64,000 nt of DNA, taken from assembly GCA_037127255.1 (NCBI GenBank), contig JBANSL010000013.1:62623688-62687687 (forward strand), written 5' to 3'. Below are positions 23,281 to 34,188 of the stretch, piece after piece. This DNA is from Persicaria tinctoria. Its lineage: Eukaryota; Streptophyta; Magnoliopsida; Caryophyllales; Polygonaceae. Position numbers and translations under genes: made by a program. Each line of letters opens with the position of its first letter. Positions within the stretch are counted from its first letter, which is position 1. Below the pieces are notes generated by a model. That model had not been told where the DNA came from, did no database searches, and saw nothing but the letters and a program-made list of their open reading frames with translations.

Positions 23281-24213
23281 CTGAAGAGTACATGTCCTGA
23301 ACATCATATCACGTCCAAGCGACCCAACTTTGGGCATATAGTTCCTCATGATTTCATATCTTCCCTGCTCCAAGAAACCATTGGTTCCAAGGATTCACAA
23401 GTGCACAAAAGATGATGCAGAAAAGTAAAGCTCTGGACGAAGTACATCATCAAGCACAAGTAATTGAGATTAAACAGGCACTTGAGACGAAAGGATCAAT
23501 GAAAGCATGTATATGTGGTCATGCTATATAGTCCAAAGTGTAAACATAAATCTGCAAATGAAACAGTTTGATTGTTCACAGTCACACAAACAAAGAAATG
23601 TCTAAAACACAGCGATGGGTACAGCAATGTGCAACACGATCCCAGTGTCATAGAGATGTTGAATGGTGGTATAGATGGGGGTCGAAAATGTAATGGTGGC
23701 AGTGTCTTGCTCTTTTTGGCTCATGAGTTTATTTTTTTTTGGCAATTTTTAAAAAATAAATAAATATCAACTCCTCTAAAAGGACAGTTTATCAAAAAAA
23801 AAAAAAAAAAAAAAAAAAGAAAACTAAAAGGCACCCTGGAACTCTGAAGGTGATCCTGAATGAAATCTTAGAAGTTTCTGAATGACAGTTTGCAGTGAGA
23901 ATTAATAGCAGGGGAGACCACAGATGAGCTTGAATTCATGTATAAGGGTAAATTAAATAGAAAAACCAAGCTAGTATTACTTATGTCCAGTCAGTTACAA
24001 AGTGTAGCAATAGAGGCATTAATCAAAGGAACCATGGGAAGGGAGACAAAGATTTCCGTATTTCACGTCCGGAGCCACTCAAATACAGATTTTTTTTTTC
24101 AAAGAGAGAAGAAAACCAACCTTGGGCATCACAGGAATGTCCTTAATTCCCCACTTTGGTTGGAAACCAATCCCTAGAAATCCAATCCCCATTTCCTCGG
24201 TAACAGCTTTGAC
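23281..24213 (-). pseudogene. GSH1: GSH1 (glutamate-cysteine ligase) fragment: two exons
   Basis: Glutamate-cysteine ligase makes gamma-glutamylcysteine, the committed step of glutathione synthesis in plastids. Two consecutive exons survive on the minus strand. The first (24213-24121) encodes [20 protein letters not shown] then [11 protein letters not shown], bounded by TTAACAG and GTTGGT. The second (23364-23281) encodes [20 protein letters not shown] then MFRTCTLQ, preceded by an acceptor GAGCAG and followed by GCAAGC instead of a GT donor. They join in frame. Upstream and downstream exons are absent. The second exon is embedded in a patchwork of direct repeats (ACCATTGGTTCCAAGGATT on both sides). 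This is a captured or duplicated gene fragment, not a working gene. Confidence 0.88.
23795..23818. repeat. Poly(A) run
   Basis: About 24 consecutive A residues, between the two GSH1 exon fragments. It may mark a small retroposed insertion, but no matching target duplication was found. Confidence 0.6.
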
Positions 24214-24619
24214 CTGTTAAAAAGTGATTCATCTAAGGTTAGTTTACTAGCATGAAACATTCTAGATAGAATGAACAGGAGGGCAGAAGTATAATTTAGG
24301 CTAATCTTAAATGTCTGTGTATACTTGTGCAAGCATAGAATATTAAGGCCTTATAAACTCTGCATAAAAAAATGCACAAAATATAGCGCAATATACATAG
24401 AAGTTTCAAGGTTGGTGAAAAGCCAACAGCCAAACTGCCAAATTCAAAGGCAAATCAATTTACCTGGAGGAGATTAGCCAACAGACAGATCAAGGTTGGT
24501 GAAAGCAAAAGCATAATCACTGAACATCAAATCAGAAACAGAACACAGGAAGAAGAAAGAAGAAAGGAGGAAGAGCAGGATCGAGCGAACAGCAAATCAA
24601 TTTACCTGGAGGAGATTAG

Positions 24620-25030
24620 CTGCCGGAGGCGGTCGGCTATGCTGGCGCCAGCGCGGCTTTGCACCGGGAGGGAGGCGGTGACGGAGGCCGAGGACCCTCC
24701 TCCTTGTCCACCGTCTGCAGATCTGCGATCTCCGCCTCGGAGATTTGACAGCCACACCGCTTCCTTCGCCGGATTTGTGGTGATGGATGTGGTGATGGTG
24801 GTGAGGGAGACGGCGACGAAGGTGACGGCCGCGCGGAACGGCGGCCGTGGCAGAGGAAGTCAGCAGCGTTAAGGCTCCACCCTGGTCTTCTGATGCGGGA
24901 GAAGAAAGAGAGGGAGGCGGGGGCGACCTGGTGTTCTGATGCGGGAGACCGGCATATCAGATCTGAGATCTCCGCCATGGATACGAGTTATCGGCCTAGA
25001 TCTGAGAACGAAATTTGCCCTAGAACGGAG
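24620..25030 (-). other. GC-rich leader-like block
   Basis: GC-rich DNA with an open minus-strand frame (24978-24637) whose Ser/Pro/Arg-rich conceptual product is unrecognised. It lies upstream of the GSH1 fragments on the same strand. It could be the leader or first exon of another gene brought together with them. The rest of 24214-25440 shows no coding signal. Confidence 0.4.
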
Positions 25031-25469
25031 TTGAACAACGGTAAAAGAGAAAGAAGGGTATTATCGAAAAATAAACATCCGAAATTATAAAAGTGGACAT
25101 TCCACTAATTTTTATAAAAACTAGGACAAGTCTCAAATTAGGGCGAAAATTTGTGCCTCATTATAAAACCCGTAGTATTATATAGTTTTTGCTTTGAGTG
25201 AGGCTAGAGGCAAGATGTCGGAATAGCTATTGACAAGATAATTTCACCAAAATTACCACAAGTCCTTTTCATTTTTTTCGAACACATTGCAAAAAGGCCC
25301 AAAACTCTCTTTTCCAAATCGAAACCTAAATCTGACAAACGAATTGTTTTGATTGAAAACATCTTAAAATCGATTAAATGAATCAAAATATCAATTCATC
25401 GACACACGAATTGGTATATCGTCGCTTTACGTGATAATCGAATGGCGATTTTTGGTTTTCGTTCGAAAA

Positions 25470-25850
25470 AACCGTCGATGGAAGGAGCTCGGCGGATAAG
25501 AACGAGGTGCATAAATAAGCTCGGCAGGTTTAGGTGAGGTGAATACGTAACCTCGGTGCATAAAAGCGAGGTTATGAAGGAGCCTCGTCTACTTTTCATG
25601 AGGTATATAATGACCCCTTTGAAGATCTTATCTAAATCTTCGTTTACATAAGCCGATCTAAATCAATAACCTCGGCTTCTGTTGTTGAGGTGAAGGAGGG
25701 AGCTCAGCTTCTGTTGTTGAGGTTAAGGAGGGAGCTCGACTTCTGTTGTTGAGGTTAAGGAGAGAGCTCGGCTTCTGTTGTTGAGGTTAGTATGTAAGCT
25801 CGGCCAATGTTGTTGAGGCTATAAAATAGCCTCCTTGACATTGCATAAAT
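25470..25850 (+). repeat. AGCTCGGCTTCTGTTGTTGAGGT-type repeats
   Basis: Units of about 33 bp with core CTTCTGTTGTTGAGGT recur at about 25675, 25708, 25740 and 25773, preceded by related GAGGTG/AACCTCGG blocks at 25500-25590. Similar AATACATAACCTCGGCATA blocks reappear at 28200-28280 beyond the FAR1-like fragment. The two arrays may therefore belong to one element. Confidence 0.75.
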
Positions 25851-25859
25851 TCATTAAAT

Positions 25860-27450
25860 TGTGTATATGTGTGATGAATATTGTTATAATGCAAACTCAT
25901 ATGCTTCTAATAATGAGACAGACTAAATGACTAAATCAGTTTAGAAAATGTTGTTTTCTCCACTTTTGATTGCGACTCTAAATGACTAAATAAATATCAT
26001 AACTTTATCCAAATTAAATAGTAAATTAGTTCTTCTTAAGCAGACATGAAACAAATTAATGCATATTTTAATGTTTTATCTTACAGTAATTGTTTCAAGT
26101 GCCCACTTCCCACTTATCCTCAACCTAAGGATTAATGGCGAGTCCGTCGAGCCAAGCGGTTAATAACGAGGGTCATAGGTCTGCCTGATGTTAAACTGGC
26201 ATATGTCCAATCAAACATGAGCTTTAGAAGTGATGATCTTCGGTAATTTTTTCCTTATACTTTTAATGCTTATATGGTTATATCCTTGGTACAACTTGTA
26301 TATGACAGTTGAAAATATCGAATATCATCTTGTAAATATCAAAAATATATTTGCATATTTGTTTTACATTGTAAATATCAAATAACATATATATCTATAC
26401 TTTTTTAATATAAATGAATTTTTTAAAAAATATTAAAAGAATCATTATTTTAGAATAATAATCATAATATTTATTACAAATATCATCTTGTAAGAAAAAA
26501 TATGCAAATATATATTATTGGACATGCACAATATAAATATAATTTTTAAATTTTTTGTATTAATTAAAAGTACTCTAAATAATATTGGGTTACACCTACA
26601 TACAAAGTATTCAAGAATACTAATTTAAATACCTTGTAGAATGAAACAAGGTTGAATGGGTAGCTTGGGTGGTAAAGGGCCAGAGGCGTGCTGAATGCTG
26701 AACTGGTTTGGTTCAATTTGAAAATAGGATAGTTAGGGTTTGTGGAATTTGAGAATCAATTGGGTCTGATATTTGAATAGAAGGTTCACTTTGGGGCTTT
26801 TGAATTGTGTAGTGTAGGAGAAAGATGGATTTTCAAATCAATTGGCAAATGAAAGTGCTAAACAGAGGAACTTTGCAAAACCCCTCACGGCAAAACCTGA
26901 TGCTTGTTCTTATTTGAATAGAAGGTTCACTTTGCTTGTCAAAGCTATTTTTTTTTAAAAGAAAAGAAAAAGAAGAAGAGGTTGCCACTAAAAATGAGAG
27001 CACAAGTGGTTGTCCACTGCAAACAAAAAAAATCCTCAGCAGCTCCCAAATTTGTGAAGTGGATTTCCTCTTATGTCTGCTGATTTGAATTTTTTTTTAT
27101 TTTTGAAATCTTGCGTTGATTTGATTGATTTATTAGTAAATACATTATATACAGCTCAGGTGATTAGAGCTGCTTAAATAATGGTAGGACTATTTATACC
27201 TTATGATGAGGAAAAGTTTGATTTTTAGTGCTCACAGAAAGAAAGAAAGAAAGAAAGAAAGAAACCAGAAGTTGTGGATGTGCATTCCTATGGTTTCTGT
27301 TTTTTTGAGTTTCGAGTTTCGGTTTTGTTTCTAATTCGGGTTAATTCAAAACAAGGAAAGACCAATGCTAGAATTTGGAGCAGATAAAAAGACACGAGAC
27401 CAAATCAATTTAGGAAATTAGGGTTTATGATTGTAAATGAGATTCAACAT
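25860..27450. other. Non-coding stretch with (GAAA)n
   Basis: AT-rich and without recognisable genes. Contains a (GAAA)n microsatellite at about 27237-27265. AATAGAAGGTTCACTTTG occurs twice (26777 and 26918), marking a small internal duplication. Confidence 0.5.
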
Positions 27451-28150
27451 TTAGAGCAGTACATCAAACGTTCTATGTCTTTCAAAATAATTGAACATGT
27501 TCGCTTTGTGCAGAAATTGTTGCACAATTGTTCTCCCCTGCTGGCCTTCTCTCTTCGCCTTCTGCTTGGCATTCCTGATGGTCTTAACCACAGTACTTAC
27601 GTTATCTATACATGCTTCCCTAATGTGGCCTAGTATCAACGATGGTTTCATGTAACCTGCTATTAAATCCTTTGCAACCTTGTATTCTTCCGGTTTCAAC
27701 CTACTGTAATACCGGTTTCCCTCCATATACCTGATAAGGGGATGGTTATGAACTCCATGCGTGACTTTGATTCTCCAACGGTTAGGCATCACCTGATGAC
27801 ATTTAATACGAAACATACAACCACACCGTCTAGATGTCGCCTTTCTCTTCTTCACAACCATGTTTGGCTCATCAAGACGTTTATGAATCCGACGCTTGCC
27901 ATGTCTCTCACGGTACAACCAACAATTGTTTTGGTCAGAGCGTGATATGACTAACACCATATTGTTTGCTTTGGCTTTATCCCGAGCATCCTTGACAGCT
28001 TCATCTTTAGAGTCCCAAGTTTTACAATCTCTAAACAGGTATTTCAAATCCGGATACTCGGTAACGTCAGACACTTCGTCTTCATCGTCCAATGAGTTTA
28101 AGTCACTCCCAGACTGTTCGCGGTCGAAACTTATGTAAGCGTCAATGTTG
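27451..28150 (-). pseudogene. FAR1/MULE-type transposase N-terminal fragment
   Basis: The minus-strand frame encodes an acidic N-terminus (SDLNSLDDEDEVSDV), then NNMVLVISRSDQNN and the zinc-finger-like stretch RCGCMFRIKC, WRIKVTHGVHNHPL. These Cys-x-Cys and His-x-His ligands are typical of FAR1/WRKY-GCM1 DNA-binding domains in Mutator-like transposases and their domesticated relatives. The linker with LKPEEYKVAKDLI and a Gln-rich segment follows, then the frame stops at 27451. The catalytic DDE domain and SWIM finger are missing. The open frame continues upstream to 28359 but that part looks non-coding. Confidence 0.72.
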
Positions 28151-28369
28151 TCAAGCTGAAGGGAACAATGAAAACACAACGTCATCGATTCCAAGAATAA
28201 CCTCAAATAAGCTCGATAAAAACAATTGAGGGTAATACATAACCTCGGCATATATTGCCGAGGGTAATACGCAAGCTCAAAACATATTGCGAACGTATTG
28301 TATGTTATGTTGTCTTGGTTATTGGAGGGCCGATCAACCATCATCGCCCCTGCCTCCACCAGATCTCTA

Positions 28370-29477
28370 TCATCCTAGGTATCGTCTTTTCGATCTCCTC
28401 TCTTTTTCTTTCGATTGTTTGGTCGATTTCGGTCTATCAGTTGGGTGCTTTCTGTAATTTTGGTTTAGGGTTCTTTCTACCGTTGCATAAGCTGGTTGCT
28501 GCCGAATCTCCATCTCGTTAATTCTCCGTTTCTGTTATCTTCTCATGTTCATAGTATTGGGGGGTATTGATTTGGGTAAACTATTTTAGAAATAGATGGA
28601 ATTTAGTGATTATAAAGCACTGAATTTTGGGTTAAACGTGTGAATTAATGATGCTTGATTAAATGACTATGAGAGATCTAGAAGAAAAAGACGCAGCTAT
28701 TTCCACATTTGTTTATTCACCCAGCAATCACCTTTAGATTAAATGTTGATTCCTCCTCTGTATGAGAAAGAGGCATATCACATATGTTAATCTGTTCCGT
28801 GATGGTGCCAAATCTGAAGGCAAAATTATATTTTGTGTGTTAAAAGTGTCTTCAAAAGCATTTACAAAGAGAAGCCTTGGACTGATAAGAATAATGCACA
28901 TGTTAGTTGCCTTATTACATGGGTAGTTTGATATTATCTACTTGCCTCATCCCTCGCAGAATTGAGGTCTCTAATACCCATAAAATGGACACACTAAGAA
29001 GCATTGTAAGTCCATGACTGTTTTGATGAGCGAAAAAGTATCTCAGTCAAACTTAGCCCATTTACTATTTGTGCATTAGTGTTGGAGAAATTCAACTGTT
29101 GTTTCTCTGTCTTTACCGTGTATATTATGGAATTTACTCTTGCTATGATTAACTTCTCTGGTATAAACTGAGGCATATTTGTCTAAAAGCCATAGTCAAT
29201 GTGTCACGTTCCCGGTCCTAGAGGTTACACATTATGTTTCTTTGTTTTTTTCCCTTCAATGCTAGTCCTATATTGAACCAAACGAGTTCTAATATGCAGA
29301 ATTATGAATTCATTGACAATGATCTGTCGACGGTTAATTCTACTGTGTTGTATACTTATTTATTCTAATGTTTTGTATGCGCACTCTTACCCTGATAAAA
29401 GTGAGAAGATTGAGAGGGTGTTTCCAAAATGTGTTGTATACTTATTTTGATTCTTATGGATATGCTTCATGAACAGG
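28370..29477 (+). other. Leader/intron-like sequence of an unknown + strand gene fragment
   Basis: The pyrimidine-rich start (28370-28450), GGTTTAGGGTTC, and a T-rich tract before an acceptor-like AACAG at 29477 look like a leader and introns of a gene. Nothing in it is recognisably coding. Confidence 0.35.
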
Positions 29478-29695
29478 TGAAGAACCCCACGACTCGTATT
29501 GAACACGAAGCCAGCACCTCCAAAATCAGAGAAGAGCAGATGTTCTACTTCCAACAGAGGAGAATAGACTATGAGGAAGCCATGGCTGCCATGATTTCTG
29601 GGTTTTGCAGGGATGTCTTCAATGAGCTTCCTGATGAGTTTGGCTCGGAGGTGAACCAGCTCATGAGCTTGAAGCTAGAGGGATATGTGGGCTAA
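29478..29695 (+). pseudogene. Terminal-exon-like fragment, unknown protein
   Basis: Directly after the acceptor-like AACAG, an open frame encodes about 72 residues beginning [20 protein letters not shown], continuing [20 protein letters not shown] and ending KLEGYVG with a stop. The composition is protein-like and it is followed by 3' UTR-like DNA to about 30050. I do not recognise the family. Without a confirmed upstream exon it may be a real small gene's last exon or a captured fragment. Confidence 0.42.
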
Positions 29696-30072
29696 ATGAT
29701 GCTTCCCCCCTTCCTACCGACATCACATATCTCTGGTTTAACTACAGATTCTCACATGTTTACGTTGAAGAATCCACTTGTATAGAGAGCTAAAAGAATG
29801 CAGCATGTGTTCATATGCGTGTTTGTGATGGACCGCATCAGCCTGGTTTAGCTACATATACTCCTGTCATCTCTTCTTCTTCACTTTACCTTTCTTTGCT
29901 TTTTTTTCTGGTCTTAGTAAGCAAGCACACGGTACTTGTGACTTGTGAGCAACAAGTGAAAGCCAGTTTTCTTGGTAGATTGTAAGTCTGTAAATTTAAA
30001 GATGTATTTGAGACATTCATCATTTATGGAGATATCTATTCTCAAAATCTTTGATTGATAGATTTTATAAAT

Positions 30073-30143
30073 AGCCTATTAGCTCAATTGGTAGAGCGTT
30101 GTGTTTGCACACAAAGATGTGAGTTCGACTCTCACAAAGGCTA
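30073..30143 (+). tRNA. tRNA-like module (+ strand)
   Basis: Acceptor AGCCTAT pairs with AAAGGCT (one mismatch). D arm GCTC/GAGC, T arm GTGAG-TTCGACT-CTCAC. The A-box-like TAGCTCAATTGGTAGAGC is identical to the element A module, and the B box is GAGTTCGACTC. The anticodon arm is TTGTGT/ACACAA with loop TTGC, or 5 bp with a 6-nt loop TTTGCA that could be a relic of an Ala (TGC) loop. It sits between a gene-like fragment and GGTAGGAT arrays. Confidence 0.7.
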
Positions 30144-30179
30144 ATACGGAGTATGCGTTCATATCTCTATGGACTTATA

Positions 30180-31010
30180 CGATTGAATATGGTAGGAAAT
30201 ATATATACACTAATGACAGGACAAATTTGTGAATCTGGTACGACAAATTTATGAATTATGAATATCTCTGAACTTATAAAATTATGAACTTGGTAGAAAA
30301 TATATAGACTAGGGGTAGGACAGATTTGTGAACCTGGTAGGATAAATATATGATATTGGTATGATAAAAATGTAATCACCGAAATTCCTAAGTGTATAAC
30401 TTGACATTAATGGTAGGATAGATGTACACGAATGGTAAGATATATTTGTACTATTGGTAAAGAATTAGAATTAATATTGACCAATCCACAAATCCTATAC
30501 TAGTAATCATTGAGGCGTGAATTGACCCTAATCTTAATTTCAATTACCAATCCATAAATCTCAATCTCAATCCAATTTCTATCAATTGAATTAAAGCCTC
30601 TACCCTTGGATATAATGTTACTTAGGTTTCCTTCATCTTCTGTTGTAGACTGGAAATCCTCTACCCTTGGTTGTTTTTCTGAAAAATGTGGAACAAAATT
30701 TGCTACGGTTTCTAGCTTGATTTTCCTTGAAAGCTATTTAAATTGGTATGATAGATGCACAAAAATGGTAGGATAGATGAAAACCAATGGTAGGAGAAAA
30801 CAACGATATCGGTAGGATCAGAATGGTAGGATTGATGGACACTAATGGTAGGAGAAAACAACGATATCGATAGGATTAGAATGGTAGGATTGATGGAAAC
30901 TAATGGTAGGAGAAAACAACGATATCGGTAGGATCAGAATGGTAGGATTGATGGAAACTAATGGTAGGAGAAAACAACGATATTGGTAGAATCATAATTT
31001 TGCAGGAAGC
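30180..31010 (+). repeat. GGTAGGATAGATG-type array
   Basis: The core TGGTAGGAT(A/T) recurs dozens of times with AT-rich spacers. Between 30770 and 30990 a unit of about 60 bp, containing GGTAGGAGAAAACAACGATAT, repeats four times almost exactly. Confidence 0.85.
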
Positions 31011-31868
31011 AGAAAACAACGATATTGGGTCCTTATGATCGTCTAGGCATCAAGAAGTGATAATTTCGCAGGAAGCAAAAATAGCGCTTGAATTTGTAAT
31101 CTTAATTTGCAAGTTCTGCAATTGATCAAAAAGAGAGTTTATAAATTTGTAATCTTAATTTGCAAGTTATGCAATTGATCAAAAAGAGAGAGTATAAATT
31201 ACGAACTCTCTGCAACTGGTCTCGTGAAACCGTCACCTTGGCGTAGTTCTGTTAGAAAAAGGAACAACTAAAAATAATAGGTACAAGATCACTTACCCAT
31301 CGTTGCCACTGTCATCGGACAAACTTTTTACACTTTTTCAGGTATGAAAGGACAGTTGTACACTATTGGTATGACGAAAATATTCTATTGGTAGGATGGG
31401 GACTGTAGCGTTTCCTGGGATGAACGGGTAACTTTTTTCCCGTCCTTTCTGCTTCTCTCATATTCTGCCTCACTTTTTGCAGAGAATATTATGGTGTTTC
31501 AGATCCTCCTCTCAAGCTTATATATGTTCTTGGGGACACCCATCAATGCAATCATTGCATTTTTCCCTCATAAATGCTCCCCCATTTTCCCCAAAGAAGG
31601 AGCCCTGTTTTGGCGCCAAAACAGCATTGACAGCCCGCCAAATCAGCTACAGTAAATCCCCTTCAGATTCTCTCCAAAATATCTCCAAGTATGGAAAGAC
31701 AGGTTTAGGCTATTGGTAGGATCAATTCATTCTATTGGTAAGATGGGCAGTGTACAGTTTTCTGAAATGAACGGAGGATGCCTTTTGGTGCCACATGTCA
31801 CTGACAACTACTGATAGCTACAGTGTAGCTACAATGTCCCACCCCTTCACCTGCTACTTCCTCTCCCG
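31011..31868. repeat. Continuation of GGTAGGAT repeats with 348-bp duplication
   Basis: The block with GGTATGAAAGGACAG and TATTCTATTGGTAGGATGGG near 31343-31400 is repeated, diverged, at about 31691-31750. No coding signal. Conceptual frames here are not supported. Confidence 0.55.
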
Positions 31869-32180
31869 CACTACTACAAAAATTGTTTTTTATGCCGGAC
31901 GTAATGGTATATTTATGCCGGATATAACAAAATATAGCTCCGGGCTATAGGTAAGTGTAATAAAAAATATGGCGTTTTATTTATGCCGGATCTAAAAAAA
32001 ACGCCCGACATAAATAATAGGGCATTTTAATACAAAACAAATACATATAGTTATTTATGCCGGATGTTTTCTAGCATACGCCCGGCATAAATAAAGTTGC
32101 TTTTTTTTAAAAAAGGCTCAGGTTATTTATGACGGACCTGTCAAATATTAGATCCGGCATAAATACGCCTTAGAATTTTT
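31869..32180. mobile_element. CACTA terminus with GCCGGA subterminal repeats
   Basis: CACTACTACAAAAATTG opens a region dense in TTTATGCCGGA(C/T) and its inverse CCGGCATAAAT (31890-32160). This is the layout of an En/Spm-type terminus: CACTA end plus inverted subterminal motifs. The opposite end was not found, so extent is unknown; the coiled-coil exon-like sequence at 32590-32710 may belong to it. Confidence 0.78.
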
Positions 32181-32584
32181 TTTTTTAAATTCTGGCTCAT
32201 ATAATATAACCTTTATATAACGGACGACATTCTGGCCTGTATTCTTTTCAAGGCAGAGCAGCAAATAAAACACGGATAGTAAATGTTCCGGGATATATAG
32301 TTTAATGTTGTTTTGCAAGAGCTCTTTTGTATTGTATATCAATATAGACCCCCTGTTAAATATACATCAAAGACATACATAACTACCATCCGAACAATAT
32401 CAACAACCACATTACAAATCCATTCACATACCTAAAACCCATTCACATAACAACATTTAACTTTATCATTCCAAAATACACACCGAGAGATCCAAAGTAA
32501 AGATGAACAGACATGAGCACCTTGCCTCAGTGTCCACAGCTTCTTCCACTACGTTGGAGCCTACAATAACTATGTAAGTTCCCT

Positions 32585-32712
32585 ATTTTATTGTTGTGGG
32601 CTTGAGCATACTGACCTCCTGCTCTTTTTTCTCAGCATGGAACTTGTTCAGCTTTTCCTCAAACTCCTCAGCACATGCTTTCATTTCCAGCTTTTTAGAC
32701 AGACTTTAACAT
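32585..32712 (-). pseudogene. Coiled-coil C-terminal exon-like fragment
   Basis: Minus-strand frame reads LSKKLEMKACAEEFEEKLNK then FHAEKKEQEVSMLK and a stop. It is Lys/Glu-rich heptad-like sequence, as at the C-terminus of TNPA-like CACTA proteins. Its orientation towards the CACTA end at 31869 fits. Too short for a firm family call. Confidence 0.4.
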
Positions 32713-33738
32713 AATCCTTACAAAAAATAAAACAGTTTAAAAAATAGAAAAAACAGAGTTAAAGCATTTTAGACTTACTTATAAAAATAAATAATTCCAG
32801 ACTCCATCCTCCGCTATCTTCCCATCCCTTTTTGGTGAACTCACCATTAACCCATTTGCATCATGCAATCAACTAATTTTGCACTAAGCACGTAAGATAA
32901 GTAGTAAATAATTAGTGAGATGTGTTTTATCACAAATTATGATTGGATCATTGCACTTGGAAAAAAAAAAGTAATAAATACAAGAAAGAGAAAAGGAAGA
33001 AGATAATACACACGCAATCGTGTATGCATACAGGATCATTGATACCTATGGCCATGGATATTGTCAACTATTCAAGAACACATAAGATTGTAACACCAGG
33101 ATGTTTTGGGCAGGTGAATTTAGGACCCGAAACACATTCAGCAATTGTGTATGCATCCAGAATAAATGAGCAATGAGCGAGCTTTAAAACTAAAGGGTTT
33201 ATTAGTTAGGTGTTTGATATACAGAGAAGCATTTTCAGAGGCGGCTATTAAATAATCATCTCGAGCATTAACCATGGAAGAGATTTTGCAATGTCACAAA
33301 TACACAAATAAATCTATGAAATCAGATAATATTTGAGACTAATCAAACATACCAACTTATGAACGAACTAATGATCACAGTCGAACCAAAGATCAAATCA
33401 AGAGTATTCATTTTGCCTGGAATCAAACAATCACTTAGGGTCTCCAACAGGAGCAATATGGAAAGAACGCATATGGCAATCAAGAGTATTCAAACAGTCA
33501 GTTAGGGTCTCCTGTGACCAAGAAGAATGCAAGATGGAAAATGGCCTTACTCCTAATGTAAAAATTAGCCACATTCTACCCCTAGCAAATAAACAAGGCA
33601 CATTACTATTTGTGCAAAGTTTTTTTTTTTTTTTGGTCTAGTTATGCAAAATGGCCTTACTCCTAATGTAAACTTGTTTTAAGTGCCTTGTTTTCTAAGC
33701 AAAAATAAAATAAAATTAGTAGTATCAAAATCACCAAT
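32713..33738. other. Non-coding, possibly interior of the CACTA element
   Basis: No gene recognised. Small local duplications are present (AATGGCCTTACTCCTAATGTA at about 33539 and 33651; AATCAAGAGTATTCA at about 33397 and 33479). Confidence 0.4.
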
Positions 33739-33756
33739 CCAAAAAATCACTCATCT

Positions 33757-33987
33757 ACGACCTTACTTGAACAGGATCTGTTCTATAGGCTCGTACCCCT
33801 GTACCCTTGAGTTCTAAGGAGACAGGAAACCTCGTCTGGACGATGAATAGAACCATGAGACCCGAGCGTGATTAGTGGCTAGGTTGGTTCTGAACCAACT
33901 CGAACCGTAGAGGATCGTTCCCAGTTCCCACAGCCTTCTGGGCCTAAGGATGGCCTCATGGTTGTCTGACAGACCTCCCCTTTAAAT
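33757..33987. mobile_element. SINE-sized insertion upstream of ANGUSTIFOLIA
   Basis: About 230 bp flanked by a 15-bp direct repeat AAAAATCACTCATCT (about 33742-33756 and 33989-34003). That duplication length is typical of LINE-mobilised retroposons. On the minus strand GGTTCGAGTTGG resembles a B box, but I see no clear A box or poly(A), so the family is uncertain. It ends about 200 bp before the ANGUSTIFOLIA start codon. Confidence 0.65.
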
Positions 33988-34127
33988 AAAAATCACTCAT
34001 CTCCCCTTTGTTTGAATCTCACTGCCGGCTAAACGTTGGCGACTTGGCCCCACCCCTCCCCGTTTCCCCCAAATCCAAATCATCTCTCTCCCACTCACAT
34101 CACAACAGACGTTGCAATTCAGAAGAA

Positions 34128-34139
34128 ATGAAGCCCTAG
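34128..34139 (+). promoter_or_regulatory. Minimal upstream ORF in ANGUSTIFOLIA leader
   Basis: ATGAAGCCCTAG is a three-codon upstream ORF 49 bp before the main start, in the pyrimidine-rich leader. It would be read if transcription starts upstream of it, which the sequence alone does not establish. Confidence 0.5.
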
Positions 34140-34188
34140 CCGCCGTCGATCCCCACCGGAGACACCTCAATTCGCCCTTACCTCCGCC

